The notes beneath the pieces were generated by a model. It was not told the DNA's origin, did not search any database, and was given only the letters and a program-made list of their open reading frames with translations. A DNA stretch of 64,000 nt from Camillea tinctor (Eukaryota; Ascomycota; Sordariomycetes; Xylariales; Xylariaceae). The stretch is taken from positions 293,556-357,555 of the forward strand of contig MU394092.1 in assembly GCA_022578605.1 (NCBI GenBank). The letters run 5' to 3'. Positions 22,456 to 35,047 of the stretch are shown piece after piece. Positions within the stretch are counted from its first letter, which is position 1, and each line of letters opens with the position of its first letter. The translations under genes were made by a program, and so were the position numbers.

Positions 22456-23461
22456 GAGAAAGGGCGAGCCCCTATTCTTGCCTGCATGTGTGTGTACGTA
22501 AGAAAAAGGGAAAGGGAGGTGTTTAGAGGGAAAACGAGAGGTAGTAAGTATATTTACATGAGCCTCGGGAAGAGCATCGTTGATTAGAAGGTCGAATTGT
22601 GCCAGGCGTTTTTGGTGCAAAGGAGCGCGGTGGATATAGAACAAGTCGAAAAGAAAATTATCGCATGCCTACATAGCATTGGGAGAGAAACCAAAAAAAG
22701 GGGAAAGGGGTTGTGTATTATGTACGAAAGAGAAGCTGCATTGCGCATCTATCTAGCTGGGCCTTGCCCTCGGTGGTAGTACGATACCGAGATCACAGAC
22801 GAGGTTCCATGGTGATGATATAGTGATTAGTGACGGTGGAGGGCGTACATATAAAACCAATATCCCGTTGTATCTTATTACTTCGGACTGGCCTAAGCTA
22901 ACCTAGCAATTGTTCGAATGGAATATGATGGACGAGGTTGTACGTGTGATTACCTAGGTAGGTGGGTAGGTATATGTCCATTCCCCACCCCCCTCAAGAA
23001 AGGGGGAAATGAGGAAAACACCGAAATCCGGTAACTCTGAACCAGAGAAGTAATGAATATAAAACCCTCTCTACATACATAGGTACGCAGGAAAGTATAT
23101 ATGTAACCTTAGATATATGTATGTACGTATGTATACAACAAGTGACAAATAATAAACAGCAAGGAAGTAGAAAGGCCATCCAATGCAATTTTGCCTCTAG
23201 CATTTGGTGATATAAAGTAGCAAGTAGGTAATTGTGAGACCTGTAGGATATTTTTTGAAAAATTCCGTAGGTGAACTCTCAAATCTTAGGTTTTCCCTAT
23301 ATCCCATGGCAGCCACTTTCCCTCTCTTTCCTTCCTATGTTTATCTATCTCTTTTCTTCTTACATTCGTCTTCAGTAACTAATCCCGCATGATACAATGG
23401 AAGAATCTGAATCCTTCAAAAAAAAAAAAAAAGTCTTTTCATCCCCTAGACTTCCTTTTTT
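22456..23461. other. intergenic, convergent 3' regions
   Basis: About 1 kb between the ends of NDUFAF7 and alanyl-tRNA synthetase. It is AT-rich in the second half, with a poly-A run (about 23420-23432) and TACGTA/TATGTA-type short repeats near 23080-23140. No gene is supported. Confidence 0.6.
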
Positions 23462-26400
23462 TCAGATCTTCAGTTTCTCAGCGAGCCACTTCTCCGCGAC
23501 TGCGACCGCCTCTTCGATCTTGTCCGCGTTCGTGCCCTGGCCTTGCCGAGTGGGCTCCTTGCCACCCGACTTGCCGCCAACGACTTCAGTGACGGCAGCA
23601 GCCCACTGCTCCGCGGTGACGCCTTGTGAGGAGAGACCCTAATAGATCATATAGATTAGATTTTGATTCACTATTACGGTGGTAATAAAACGAATAGGAA
23701 GTGAAACATATTTCAAAAAGAAAATATTGAACTTACTGTACCGACGTATACACCGTGAATGACCGCGCCCTCCGTCTTGCTACCGCCGAACACGTACACC
23801 GTCCGCTCCTTGTCCTTGCTCTTGAAGTGGTTCATGACGTCCGCGACGGCCTTCGTATTGGCCGAGATGGGGAGGTGGCCGATGAAGAACTTGGCGTCCT
23901 TGTTCTCATCCTTGGCGAAATGGCCTGTGACGGCGTCGAGTGCGATCTTGCTTTCGGCCTTCTGGCGCTTCTTCTGCTCATCGACAACTGACTTGACCAC
24001 CTTAGTGAACCGCGCCTTCAACTCTTCCTTGGTTATAGTAGAGATAATCAAGTTGTTGAGGTCCATGGTGGCTTGCTTAACTTCGGCTTCCTTCTCCGGG
24101 CCGAAGGGCAGCGCCTCAATAGTTGAGATGCGTCTAGAAAATTCTTCCGCTTGTCGTTGCACACTGTGTGCAGCTTCTCCAGTGTAAGCCACGATACGCC
24201 GTATGCCCTTGGCGATTCCGCTTTCCTCGACAATGACAAGGTCCTTGATGATGCCAGTCTGGTCGACGTGGGTGCCGCCGCAGAACTCGACACTGACCTT
24301 GCGCCATTCGGGGTTCTCGGGGGTCTCAAGCAGCATGTCGACATCGATACCAACTGATACTACTCGGACAGGGTTGGGATAGGTCTCACCAAATACAGCG
24401 CGAACACCGTTAATTTTCCGTGCCATGTCGAGCTCAACATCCTTGGAGTATATCTTGCAGTTTTGCCGGATGTACTCATTGGATAGGTGCTCAATCTTCT
24501 TGAGCTCTGGGGTAGCAATGGCAGACTTATGCGAAAAGTCAAATCGAAGCTTGTCCTGGTCTACGAGAGAACCCTTCTGATAAATTTCGTCACCGAGAAC
24601 CTCTCTCAGCGAGTGATTGAGGATGTGTGTCCCTGTGTGGTTATTGCGAATAGGCTGTCTCCTCAGTTCATCGTATTCGCAAATGACCTCGTCTCCTACA
24701 TTGAGCTCTCCGTACTTCAGGTATCCGTTGTGAACGATGTAACCTCCAGATTGCTGAACATCCTGAACCTCGAATTCGGCAACATCGTCAATGAGTATTT
24801 TGCCCGTATCGGCAACTTGACCACCCTGCTCGGCATAGAAGTTCGTCTTGTCAAGCAAAAGTCCGAAGGGGGTATTCGGGGGGAGGTCTTTCGTCGACTT
24901 GGCAAACCCAGTACCAGTGTAAATCAATTGCACCTTTCCGGTGGTATCGCCCTTGAAGAATTTGGGCTCATCGTTGGGAAGAGGCAATTGTAGGGTATCT
25001 TTCAGTTCGGCGATTTGGTGCACATTGAGCTTGGCGAAAGTCTGAACTGACTCCTTGACAGCTTTGCTAGCCTCACGAGCCTTTTCTCTTGCGATCGCAA
25101 TCTCTTCCTCGTCGGTCTCCAAGCCCCTCTCTTCAGCCATAAGCTTAGTTAAATCCTCAGGGAATCCAAAAGTATCGTATAATCTCCAGACGTCGGCTCC
25201 GGAGAGTTTCTTGGTGCCCGTTTTGAGCGCCTGGGCGGCATACTTCTCGAATTGCCGCTCTCCACGGTCTAGTGTTCTCGCAAAAGCTTCTTCTTCCTCA
25301 TCTAGAATCTCCTTGACTTCTTGCTGCTTCTTGACAATCTCGGGGAACTGCTCACCCATCTGCTCGACGAGCGCAGGGAGGATCTTAGAGAAGAAAGATC
25401 CGATCTCGGCGTCGAAGTATTTTCTCGCATATCGTGATCCTCTCCGCAGCACTCGACGTACGACATAACCTCTCCCTTCGTTGTTCGGCACGGCTCCATC
25501 CGAAATGGAGAAGGTGAGCAATCTTATGTGATCGGCGATCACACGGTAAGCAGTATCAATGCCATCCTCGTCGTCCTTGCCGTACTTGTCGGTATACGGC
25601 CGTGCGCCGGTGACTTCCTGGATCTTGTCGAATAGCGGGGTGAAGATATCGGTGGCATAGTTCGAGGTCTTGTCTTGCAGCGCAGAGACTAATCGCTCGA
25701 AACCCATACCAGTGTCGATATGCTTTGCAGGAAGCGATTTCAACGACTTGTCCTGTTCGCGGTTGTATTGGATAAAAACGTTGTTCCAGATCTCGACAAC
25801 TAGGGGGTCGTCCTGGTTGACTAGGTGCGCAGCATTGCGACCACCGACCTTGTCGTAGTGGACCTCACTGCAAGGGCCACAGGGGCCTTGATCACCCATT
25901 TCCCAGAAGTTGTCCTTCATGTTGCCGGGTAGGATGTGATCTTCTGGCACACCAACGGATCTCCATAGTTCTTTTGCCTCAAGATCGGGCTCGAGGTCCA
26001 TGGCGGGGTTGCCCTCGAAATACGTGACGTACAGTCTTTCAGGGTCAAGCCCGTAGACCTTGGTGAGCAGCTCCCAGGACCACTCGATAGCCTCCTTCTT
26101 GAAGTAGTCGCCAAAGGACCAGTTACCCAACATTTCAAAGAAAGTCTAGTGCCAGGGTCAGTTTAGAGTCCCCCTTTTCCCGGAAGGGGGGTTATGCGAT
26201 AAGCGCCTACATGGTGATAGCTGTCTTTGCCGACATCGTCAAGGTCCTATGCAACCTCGAGTTAGTTCCAATACACGCAAGGGAGCTTAGCCGTATGACA
26301 GGGTAGCTAAGGTACGTACATTATGTTTTCCTCCCGCACGTATGCACTATAATCCGAGTGAGTCAGAGTCAGCCTTCTTGGTTACAGTCTATGAAACACC

Positions 26401-26842
26401 GAAATCGGCCAGTATACCTTCTGGGAGTCGACCGCGCGCTTCAGTTTGGACATATCGTCAGAACTCGCGACAGTTCCGAGGAATATGGGCTTGAACTGGT
26501 TCATGCCCGCATTGGTAAAGAGCAAGGTGGGGTCATTATGCGGGACAACCGACGATGAGGGCACTGGGTTCAACGGTCGAAATTAGCGATTATTACATGA
26601 TGGATGGGTAGACGAGTGCTTGAGGATTGATATAAGCCCCATATTGGAGCTCAATCTGTGTCGTTGAAGGGTGTTGATGGCGATGACGCACCGATGGTGT
26701 GGCCTCGTTTCTCGAAGAACTCGAAAAAGGTCTTGCGCACGCCCACGCCCGTCCACTGAGGCTTGCTCATGGTGGCAAGGGTGCTCTGGGCTCGCGAGAA
26801 CAGGGGGTATCGGTACGTAGATGGGGAAAAAGAAGATCGCAA
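23462..26842 (-). CDS. ALA1: alanyl-tRNA synthetase, likely cytosolic and mitochondrial
   Basis: Six exons: 26842 (or 26770)-26692, 26563-26418, 26346-26320, 26246-26211, 26145-23737 and 23638-23462. The short form has 957 residues, the long form 981. It charges tRNA-Ala in the cytosol and probably mitochondria. Motif 1 reads [19 protein letters not shown] across the 27- and 36-base exons, then [14 protein letters not shown]. The editing domain has [12 protein letters not shown], and a later [10 protein letters not shown] supplies zinc ligands. The C-terminal C-Ala domain ends [10 protein letters not shown] after intron 5. Two in-frame ATGs, at 26842 and 26770, differ by 24 residues rich in Ser, Arg and Tyr with no acids, a good mitochondrial presequence. 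Yeast ALA1 also makes two forms, from a non-AUG upstream start. All junctions keep the conserved frame. Confidence 0.97.
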
Positions 26843-27610
26843 CCGAGGCGAACAAAGAATTTGACTTTTAAGGTAAGTCGAGTATGTGCGGCGAGGAAGA
26901 TAAAGAAAGGGTGGTGCTGTTGTTGTTGTTCTTATTGTTGTTGTGGTTTTAGTGATAAGTAGTAATGATAATGGTAGTAAGAGTAATAATGGGGACCGGT
27001 GCCGGATTGGGGAACCTTACGGTGCTGTAGTGGTACTAGTAATAATGGTACTAGCAGTACCAGTTGTAGTTGAACGGGTAGGTGCACCGGCGGTAGTAGT
27101 AATGGTGGAGGATGTGGCTCTGTAGAAACTTCTACAAGAGTGGTTCAACCCGCCTATAAACGACGACCTCCCGCCGCATTGGAATCTCATCCGGCTTTGC
27201 ACACACAAGACCCTCCTCCCTAAAAATAAAAACCTAAAAAAGAAAAAACACTGCGACACCCCAAAAACCCCAAAAGGCCTTTTCTCCTGCTTATCTTAGG
27301 TAATTTTCACCTACAATAAGCGGTCTGGCCTTACTCGAATTTCAGATCATCGAAGGTACCGAGTCATTCAGTGTCACACTCAGGGGGGGAAGAAGGACGA
27401 AGAAGTTTAAAAAAAGAGTTTATCGGGTTCCATTGATTATTACATTGGTCTTCTTAGGCCTATTGTATTGTGGATTTGGATGTGGATTGTGGATTGTGGA
27501 TTTGTGGTGTGTATGTGTGTCTGCACATGCAATTTAGCTGGCACTGGTTAGGGAGAGACAGAGAGAGATAAAAAAAAAAGAGAATCTGAGATAATTTTAT
27601 TGGAGGAAAC
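26843..27610. other. divergent promoter region
   Basis: About 770 bases between the starts of alanyl-tRNA synthetase and the poly-Q gene. It contains triplet-rich low-complexity sequence (GTT/GTA/AAT runs, about 26920-27110). Short frames here are low-complexity products and are not called. Confidence 0.55.
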
Positions 27611-28712
27611 ATGGATGTTGATTTTGGACCAAGTTCTGCAGCCCTGTCACAGGTTGGTCTAGCAGGGACTGGCACTTCTGTTCCTACTAGTACTAGTACT
27701 GTGCCCCCGGCTAGTGCCGCCGTCAGTCACGGCCACCATCGACTCCACCAGGGCCAATTCCTGCCCTCCGACTCCGACTTATACGCCATTCAACAGCAAT
27801 ACCAGCAGTATCAGCAATACCAATACTACCAACAGCAGCAGCAACAGCAGCAACAGCAACAGCAATTATTGCTGCAACAACAATCACAGCTACAACATCA
27901 ACAAGCGAACTATGTGCCGGGTGCACAGAAGATGCGGAAGCGAAAGGCTGAGTCGCAGGACAACGAGCGACTATCCAAGAGACTGAGTCTTCTCAACCTC
28001 GGTACATCTATAACCTACCTACAAACCAACTAAACTTGTATACTGACCATCCACCCCTCCAGAGAAAAATGGCCAAAAACTCTACGTCCCCGTCGAGAGC
28101 CCGCAGCTCAAGCCCGTGCCCGAGTCGTCCTCGACCAGCATCCCGGAGAGCGACACGATGCAACTCGACGACACCAAGCACAAAGTGTACATCTACGACC
28201 TCGACGCAGAGCTATCCTCATGCCCCTCTTCGCCGTCCTACTCCGACACGGAAGACCACCTCTCCTTCTCCTCGTCCGACGGCGCGGGGCGGCTCGTGTT
28301 CCTGCCCGACATCGAGCGGCACCTGCTGCGGAACCGCATCCCCGCGTCCGTGCTGGCGAACCGCGACGGCGAGATCGCCGGCATGGACATGCAGATGGTG
28401 CTGTACCGCGAGCCGGCGGCGCTGAGCGTGCCGGAGGAGCAGGACTCGGTGCGGCGGGCGGTGGCGGAGGCGCGCGCGCGCGCAAGGGCGAAGGCTAAGG
28501 CCGAGGCCGAGGCGAACATGACTTCGGAGACGGGTGGGAAGACGGCTGCTGCTGCCGGCACGAGTAATAGCAGTAGCAAGAACGGGGTCGTCGACGGCAC
28601 GACAACCCCACTGCCATCCACATCACCGTCATCGCCACGCTGGCGTGCGTGGTCTGAGCCTTCGAACGGGGGCGGTGGTGATGATGATCCTGATGCAATG
28701 GATATGGACTAG
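27611..28712 (+). CDS. conserved fungal protein with poly-Q tract and nuclear-type basic motif
   Basis: Two exons, 27611-28001 and 28063-28712, give 346 residues. I recognise the architecture as a Pezizomycotina-conserved protein without an assigned function. Residues about 61-98 are Gln/Tyr-rich, with twelve consecutive Gln at 74-85, followed by a basic KMRKRK motif at 107-112 that could be a nuclear localisation signal. The folded-looking core after the intron has HKVYIYDLDAELSS, then LVFLPDIERHLL, MQMVLYREP and VPEEQDSVRRAV. The last of these leads into a long Arg/Ala/Lys/Glu helix. The C terminus is Ser/Gly/Asp-rich and ends DAMDMD. The codons of the Gln tract are mostly CAG/CAA mixed, so it is not a pure CAG array. 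A nuclear regulatory role is inference only. Confidence 0.8.
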
Positions 28713-29835
28713 GTCAATCTGGTCTGATCTGATATGATATGATATGTTGTCGGGGGTCCGTATACCGCAACTCATCAGCACCACCGTATACCCATGAGAA
28801 ATAAAGGGGTAAGGGGGATAGGGGGAGGGAGAAGGAGGGAAGGGTTGGACAACAATTGGATGGATGAACAGGGTAGGAGAAAAAGGAGAGAGAGAGCTGG
28901 GCACTACTTACCACCTACCGAACGTTACGTTTTAGCGAGGCGCAATAGAGGAATACATGGGAGTCTTATTTTCATTATCGACTTTTTTTCTTTCAAAGGA
29001 CGGGAGTCCGGCAGGGGCAATTATTATTATCAGCCGGCGTACCTAGACTAGGTAGCAATAAGAAAACTCCAAAAAACTCATACTTCCCTTTTCAGGGTGT
29101 CATTATACAATCTTACGTTAGGCTAAGGTGCTACTTACAGGTGCCGCATTATGTCAGATTCATCTCTTTGATACAATGCCGTGTAGCCCCCTCATCTCAG
29201 CTCAGCTCAGCCGGGCCAGGTTATATCCCCCCCCTTTTTCCTTTTTCTTTCTTTTTCAGCTTTATGATGTATAAATATACATTAGCTAAGGTAGTATAAC
29301 GTTACCTACCTCCACATTCGAACATGCATATCTATAGGTCACAACAAATACGTGCGTGAAGCTACGGTGTCTACATTGGCTTTTTCTTTTTGCTGGTAGA
29401 TTTCCCTTTTCAACTTTTGCTTGTTCTATTCCTGATAGTACACACACTGTCTAACACCTCCAGTACGCTGCCTGTTTGCTTGTTTTTGGGCGAACATCTT
29501 GATTCGATGCCTTCACATATTAGTATCCCACCCCTTTTACAGCACAAACAACAGCATAGCATAAAAGACAGAGCCAAAGAAGAAAAAAAAGGAAGCCTTA
29601 GGTAGAAAATGAAGCTAGGCTGAAAGAATACTTTGGGTGCTTTTTTATTTTTTGTTGTGTTCCTCCTCTCTTATCCTCTCTTCATACCATCGTACAAGCC
29701 ACTCACCACTTTTTTCCCACCCTGCCCTCATTAGAAAAAAAAAAGCATACACACCCACCCACACGATTCCCTCATAAGTTACTATAAACCCGGAAACGAA
29801 AAACCCAATCATCACTCATCTCTTCTCATCCCTCT
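28713..29835. other. intergenic, convergent 3' regions
   Basis: About 1.1 kb between the ends of the poly-Q gene and the Rcr-like gene. A GATAT tandem run lies at about 28731-28746, and pyrimidine-rich and poly-A stretches occur at 29220-29260 and 29730-29745. No gene is supported. Confidence 0.6.
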
Positions 29836-30577
29836 TTATCTCGCAGGTGGCGGTCCGGCGGGGGGAGCATAGTCCACGCCCTGCTGCTGCTGGTTCACGT
29901 TGCCGCCCTGGTTCGGATCCACCTTGGCGCCGCCGCCCATGGGCACGCCCTCGCCCTCGTACATGGGCGGGCGGTTAGGATCGTAGACGGGCGGCGGGGC
30001 GGGGTAGCCCTGCATGCCGTAGTGGCCGCCTCCGGGGGCGGCGCCGGGAGGCCCGTACCGCACGTACGTGGCCTGGGGCCAGGCAAATGCCGGGTCTACA
30101 CGGGCGCGCTCTTGGCGGGAGAGGAGCCACTGTGACGGGTTAGCTTAGGTAAGTAAGGGGGGGATTGTAGATAGGTACGTACGGCGTGGTAGCCCATCGG
30201 CTTGAGACCCTTCTTCATCCGGCGCTTGGCGTGGATGCGGCCCCCGACCATCCAGGCGGTGATGATGACGAGGAAGGCGAGGAAGAGAGACCACTTGACG
30301 ATGACGCCGGTCTGTTACGAGGAAGAATAAATGTTAGTAAGGACAAACATCGCTGCGAGGTGATTCGTATGGGGCTTGCTTTGCCAAGCATGGATGCAAT
30401 GTAACGCGATGCGATACACATGGCAAGGCAAGGGAGCAGAAGGGGAGGGAAGAGGTTGCGACGACATACCTTCGTGTACCAGAACCACACCAGTCGGCCG
30501 TCTTCCTGCTCGACGTACTGCCGGCGACCGATCATCTCGGCGCTGACTTGGTTACCGGGGTGCGCCTTACCGAACAT
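29836..30577 (-). CDS. single-pass membrane protein with two PPxY motifs (Rcr-like)
   Basis: Three exons, 30577-30470, 30311-30183 and 30129-29836, give 176 residues. A short N-terminal part is followed by one membrane helix (about 38-58), then a basic stop-transfer segment (GGRIHAKRRMKKGLKP) and a Pro/Gly/Tyr-rich tail. The tail holds PPVY at 125-128 and PPMY at 133-136, ligands for the WW domains of Rsp5/Nedd4 ubiquitin ligases. Helix, basic stretch and PPxY tail match the fungal Rcr family (chitin synthesis regulation, Congo red resistance), whose members act as Rsp5 adaptors in endosomes and vacuole. Family assignment is from architecture and the KKGLKP-like stretch, not from a search. 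Confidence 0.75.
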
Positions 30578-32282
30578 TGTGGATAGGCTGGTTTAGGTAA
30601 GGTGATGGTGAATTTGGTCCAAGTAGACAGATTTGCCGTTGTCTTGTGAGACCAGGGGGGTGGATGAGGAATGTTGTTGTTTAGATGATATAGGTAAGGT
30701 GAACTTTCAAACAGTTTTATCTCTCTTTCTCTTGGCTTGCAAGAGGTGAAAAGAGGGAGAGAAAAAAAAAGGTTTGATGGAAGGTTGGTTTGGTATAATA
30801 GAAAAAGGTAGGTTAAGGTTTATGCTAATGATAAGAAGCTATGTAAGGTGGTTGGTGGTTGGGTGATTGGCTTGATGGTCCAGGCTTCGATTACGTGTGT
30901 AAGTTTAAGTTGCGCAATTGGAGGGAAGGACAGAGGGACAGGAAAATAGTTGACAGGGAAACAACTACTTTGGCTCGATTTGATCGCACTTCCTTTTTGG
31001 GAGTTGACCGAATAATATTGGCTCGGAAATTATTAAAGAAAAAAAAGAAGAAAAGGAAATAAAACTGGATTATTGATCTTCTTCTTCTTTCTCTCTCATC
31101 AATGCGCACGCGCAATACCTGGATGGATAAGTCAAGATAGACAGACAGACACAACACACCAAACAACAAAAGATAGAATTAGTAGAAGAAGAATGAAAAT
31201 GGAAATGAGAAAAGAGAAGGAAAGAAATGCCAAGCCTTTTCTTATGATCTACGAACAGGACGGGGGACCTTATTTCAATCAATTCAACCTTTGTCTTGTT
31301 CTTTTTCCTTGCTGGGATACGAGAAATAAGTGGTCACAACACCTAGATTAAGGTACGAAGTACAGGGACTGGAAAAAACAAGCAATAGACCCATATAAAC
31401 CTGCGGCAGAGTTGCGACAACTCTGCCATCGGTTGCTGTTTCAGGTCCCCTTTTTTATTCTGTAGTGTACCATGAACGGTGCTTTGGGGTCCTATCGCCC
31501 TATCCCTTCTACCAAATTCCGTGGACCCCCTCATGTATTTATTGGTGTGGAGGGAGGGGGAGGGGACGAGGGTTGACCCAAACCATACATATTGTATGGT
31601 TACCTAAGGGGTGGGAAGGAGATGATCAGATCGTCCATCGTGACGTGTGTGTGGATTGCGATTCCCTTGATCATCTGAACTCTTTAACATGGTCCGTTTG
31701 TTCTCGATAAATCCAACAGAAGTAGATACTCGACAGTAGGATTGAAGTACTACCCATATCGAGCGTATAAGAAAGCTAGCTCATATAATATCCGACAACT
31801 ATGCTCATGGATTCTTCATATATATATTTGTTACCTAGGTAGGTTCTATATTAATCACGCAGCTTAATAACGCAGCTCAAGCGGCCAGTTATAAGTAGAA
31901 AAGCTATATCAGTGCGGACTAACGATACATACCCTACCACCGCAAATGAACTTCGCCCTACAACCCGCCCCGTGGCCCTCGTAGCCCCCGAAACAGGGAC
32001 CTGGCGCACGGCTAGGTATCGGATTCAGCTGGTCTAGGAAACTCCTTATGGCTGTGCAATGAAGTGTAAATCTACCTACATCTAGGTTAGCCACATTACG
32101 TCTAAAAAGAAAAGCATCTACGGAGTAGGTTAAGCAACTCATCCAAGGACACCGAGACCAATGTAACAAGTAGAGAAGACAAGTTTATCTTAAAACCTAC
32201 TGTCAAATACAATGCTATTCCCAACAATTCTATCTTATGTACATTTTTTTTATCCTTTTCCCCTTTCTTTGTCGACGTTGCC
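30578..32282. other. intergenic, no supported gene
   Basis: About 1.7 kb between the start of the Rcr-like gene and the end of HRD3 (both minus strand). It includes the promoter of the former. Low-complexity AG-rich and AT-rich segments occur; short frames have no recognisable content. Confidence 0.6.
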
Positions 32283-35047
32283 TCAATGCCCAATGCCGCC
32301 AACACCCCACGGCGCAAAGTTGGGGTCTCCTGGCTGCGGGAACAGGCCTCTTTGGGCTTCGCCCGGTGGTTGTGCTCCCCCTCCGCGGCCCATAGCCTGT
32401 TGCTGCTGCCGTGCAGCGTTCTCCTGTGCCTGTCGGTGCGCTTGCTGTCTTTGCGCTCGGTAATACATCAGGAACAAGATGGCCCCGACTAGTCCTAGGA
32501 TGATGAGACTTTCGAGTATGCCGTCTAGTTCGTCGTCTAGCCCATCACCCATTGGCTCTCCGTCACTGCCGGTAATCGTATCTTCGTAATACTCTTCATA
32601 AGGGTCGTCGTAATTGATGGCGTCGTCCTGGAGGAAGTTGGCGAGCCACTCGCTAAGAGACCAATCCTTCCTAGGGGCTAATATACTGGTCAGTACAACA
32701 AGAAAGGGAGAAGAATGCAGTGAAACCAAACTAGGAGTAGGCGAAGTAAATAAGAGGACACTCACAAGGCTCGTCTTGGATAGAGTTAATGCGCCCGTGC
32801 GTGAACGTATTCCACGCGCTTCGTGCCCGTAGTTTAAAGAGGCTAAGGGTAACAGGGAGATATGCCTCCTCGTTGGCTTCCAAGGCTTGATCGTAGAATC
32901 TCTTCGCTAGGTGGAAATCTTGTGTCAAGCCAACTCCATTTTCGTGCATCCACCCTAGGTTATAAAGAGCTTGGGCGCTCTGGAAGTATTCCGAGGCTCC
33001 CATATAACACTGCGCTGCCTTGTCCAGCGCCACCTCTGTGCCAATGCCGTTTAGGTAATAATCACCCATCTTGACTAACGAGTCGATGTTCGATTGGATA
33101 GCAGATCGCGTCCAGTATATCAAGGCGAGTGCGGAATTTTGTAGAAGCTTTGGTTTGGGGGGCTGTCTTTTGAGCCACTCGGGGAGGGCTAATTGTGAGT
33201 GTGTTGGGTCCAGCATGTAGGCCACATTATTTTGTGCTTTTTCATAGCCTTGCTCGGCTGCCATTATATAGTCTATCAAGGCGAGTTCGTAGTCACCGTC
33301 ATCGTAGGCTTGGTTTGCTTCCGTCCATGACGAGACTAAAGGTTCGGCCCTCTCGGCAACCTTTTTGTAATAGGCCATGGCCATACCACAAGTCTTGTCC
33401 TGTCCTGCTCCATGATGGATCATTTCGGCTAAGTAGTATTGAGCTTCGATATTTGCCCATCGAACCGCTGCCTCGAAGTATGAATTTGCAATCTTCAAGT
33501 CGTCCGGTGTCCCCTGGTCTAAATGAAGAGCGCCTAGTGCTACGTGGGCAAGACTAAAATCTTGATCTGCCGAGGCCTTGAATAATTCAGTTGCCCGTGG
33601 GACGTTTTTAGGTACCCCGTGGCCATGTAAGTGCATAAGACCTAGGCCCCATTGTGACTGCGCATCGCCGTGCTTGATACCACGTTCGAACCATCGTTGC
33701 GCATTCTTGAAGTCCTGCTTGACGCCCTCTCCTCGTAGCCACATGCGACCAATATAGCCAGCAGCCTTGCTTGCAAACTTCTCAAGCTGGGGTTTCGGCT
33801 GGTCAACGATACGGCCATCCTTAAGGCGCCAATATTTTGTCGTAACCCCCAAGAAATATTTCCTGGCTAGATCGACGTCCCTCTCGAGGCCCCGCTGTCC
33901 CTCATAATAGAGTCTCCCAAGGTTAAAGGAAGCCTTGAAATCCCCCTTTTGGGACATCAAGTCTAGATACTCGATAACATCGTCGATCGAAGCGTAGGCG
34001 TCGGAGTTTGGACTAGCCTTCAGAGCATGGATACCGGAGCTCACCACACTAGCCCCTTCGCCATACACACCGCCAACTTCATCGGAAAGCCGGTATGCCT
34101 CTGGCATGAGCGCCATGCCACCAGGGGGGCCGGAGCGGAACCAGACCATAGCCTTGTCCGCAACCCGTTTGTAGTATTTGCAGGCAATTTCGCAATTCTT
34201 GGGAACGCCGATGCCACCCATGTGGCGAGCAGCTACTGTCATTTCCGATCTTGTGTGTCCCTGGTCGGCAGCGAAGGTGTGGTATAAGAGCGCTTTTGCC
34301 TGGTCACGCTCCACAGCATCGCCGATTCCTGTCGCGTACATCAAGCCCACCATGTGTTGTGCGGAACTATTGCCATACTCTGACGCTAGTCTGTGGTAGT
34401 GGTCAAAGGCGGCCTTGAAATTCCTAGGATGTGAGTAGTTTCCGTAGAAGTTGAGTTGCGCCAGGAGGTAGATCGCGTCGGTATTATTCTGATTTGCAGA
34501 CTGCTGAAGCAGCCTAACACCCTCGAGAAGAGGTCCGCTGATGACGGGAGCGGCATGTTCCTGGGGAGGGGCGCTAACCCGCAAACTCGGGAGGGCTTTC
34601 ATAACATATTGGAGTAACGCAGTGACGAGGCCGGTCTGCTTCTTCGATCGTCGGTGGGGTGGAGTTCTGATCTTCCGAAACTCGGCCAATGCTTCGTTTA
34701 CGAGTTCCCATCCTGTTATATGTTAGATGTGTATATTCCTTCGCAGGGCTGCTTGGGAAGAGAGGTCACGCGAGCCTACCACTCTGGTATGGGTTCCATG
34801 TGTGCTGGGTGCCGGGGACGAGGTTGGTTTCAACGGCGGGTTCGGGTTTCGTGGTATCTGTGGTGGCGCCATCGTCGCTAAGTACCTTCTGTTCAGAAGC
34901 GCATACAAGGGCGACAACCTGCAATAGCACTGGATACAGGAAAATCAGTCAACTATACCATAGCTTACAAATATACAAGATCTAGAAGGGTGTCACGTTG
35001 GCAAGGAAGGGAATAGGAGCATACGGAGCGCCGAGACCAACCACCAT
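32283..35047 (-). CDS. HRD3: ERAD ubiquitin-ligase adaptor Hrd3/Sel1L
   Basis: Model of four exons: 35047-34997, 34918-34780, 34712-32766 and 32677-32283, about 843 residues. Hrd3 sits in the ER membrane with Hrd1, presents misfolded lumenal proteins and stabilises the ligase. After a hydrophobic N-terminal signal (LANVVALVCAS), the lumenal part is built of Sel1-like repeats. These include A-x-x-x-L-G-x-x-Y-x-x-G patterns such as ASFNLGRLYYEGQRG, AQSQWGLGLMHLHGHGVP and ALYNLGWMHENGVGL. Near the C terminus an acidic stretch (YDDPYEEYYED) precedes one membrane helix (about 767-785) and a Gln/Pro/Gly-rich cytosolic tail. Exons 2-4 are firm. The first exon is the least certain: only the ATG at 35047 splices in frame, while a nearby ATG at 35052 does not. 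Confidence 0.92.
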
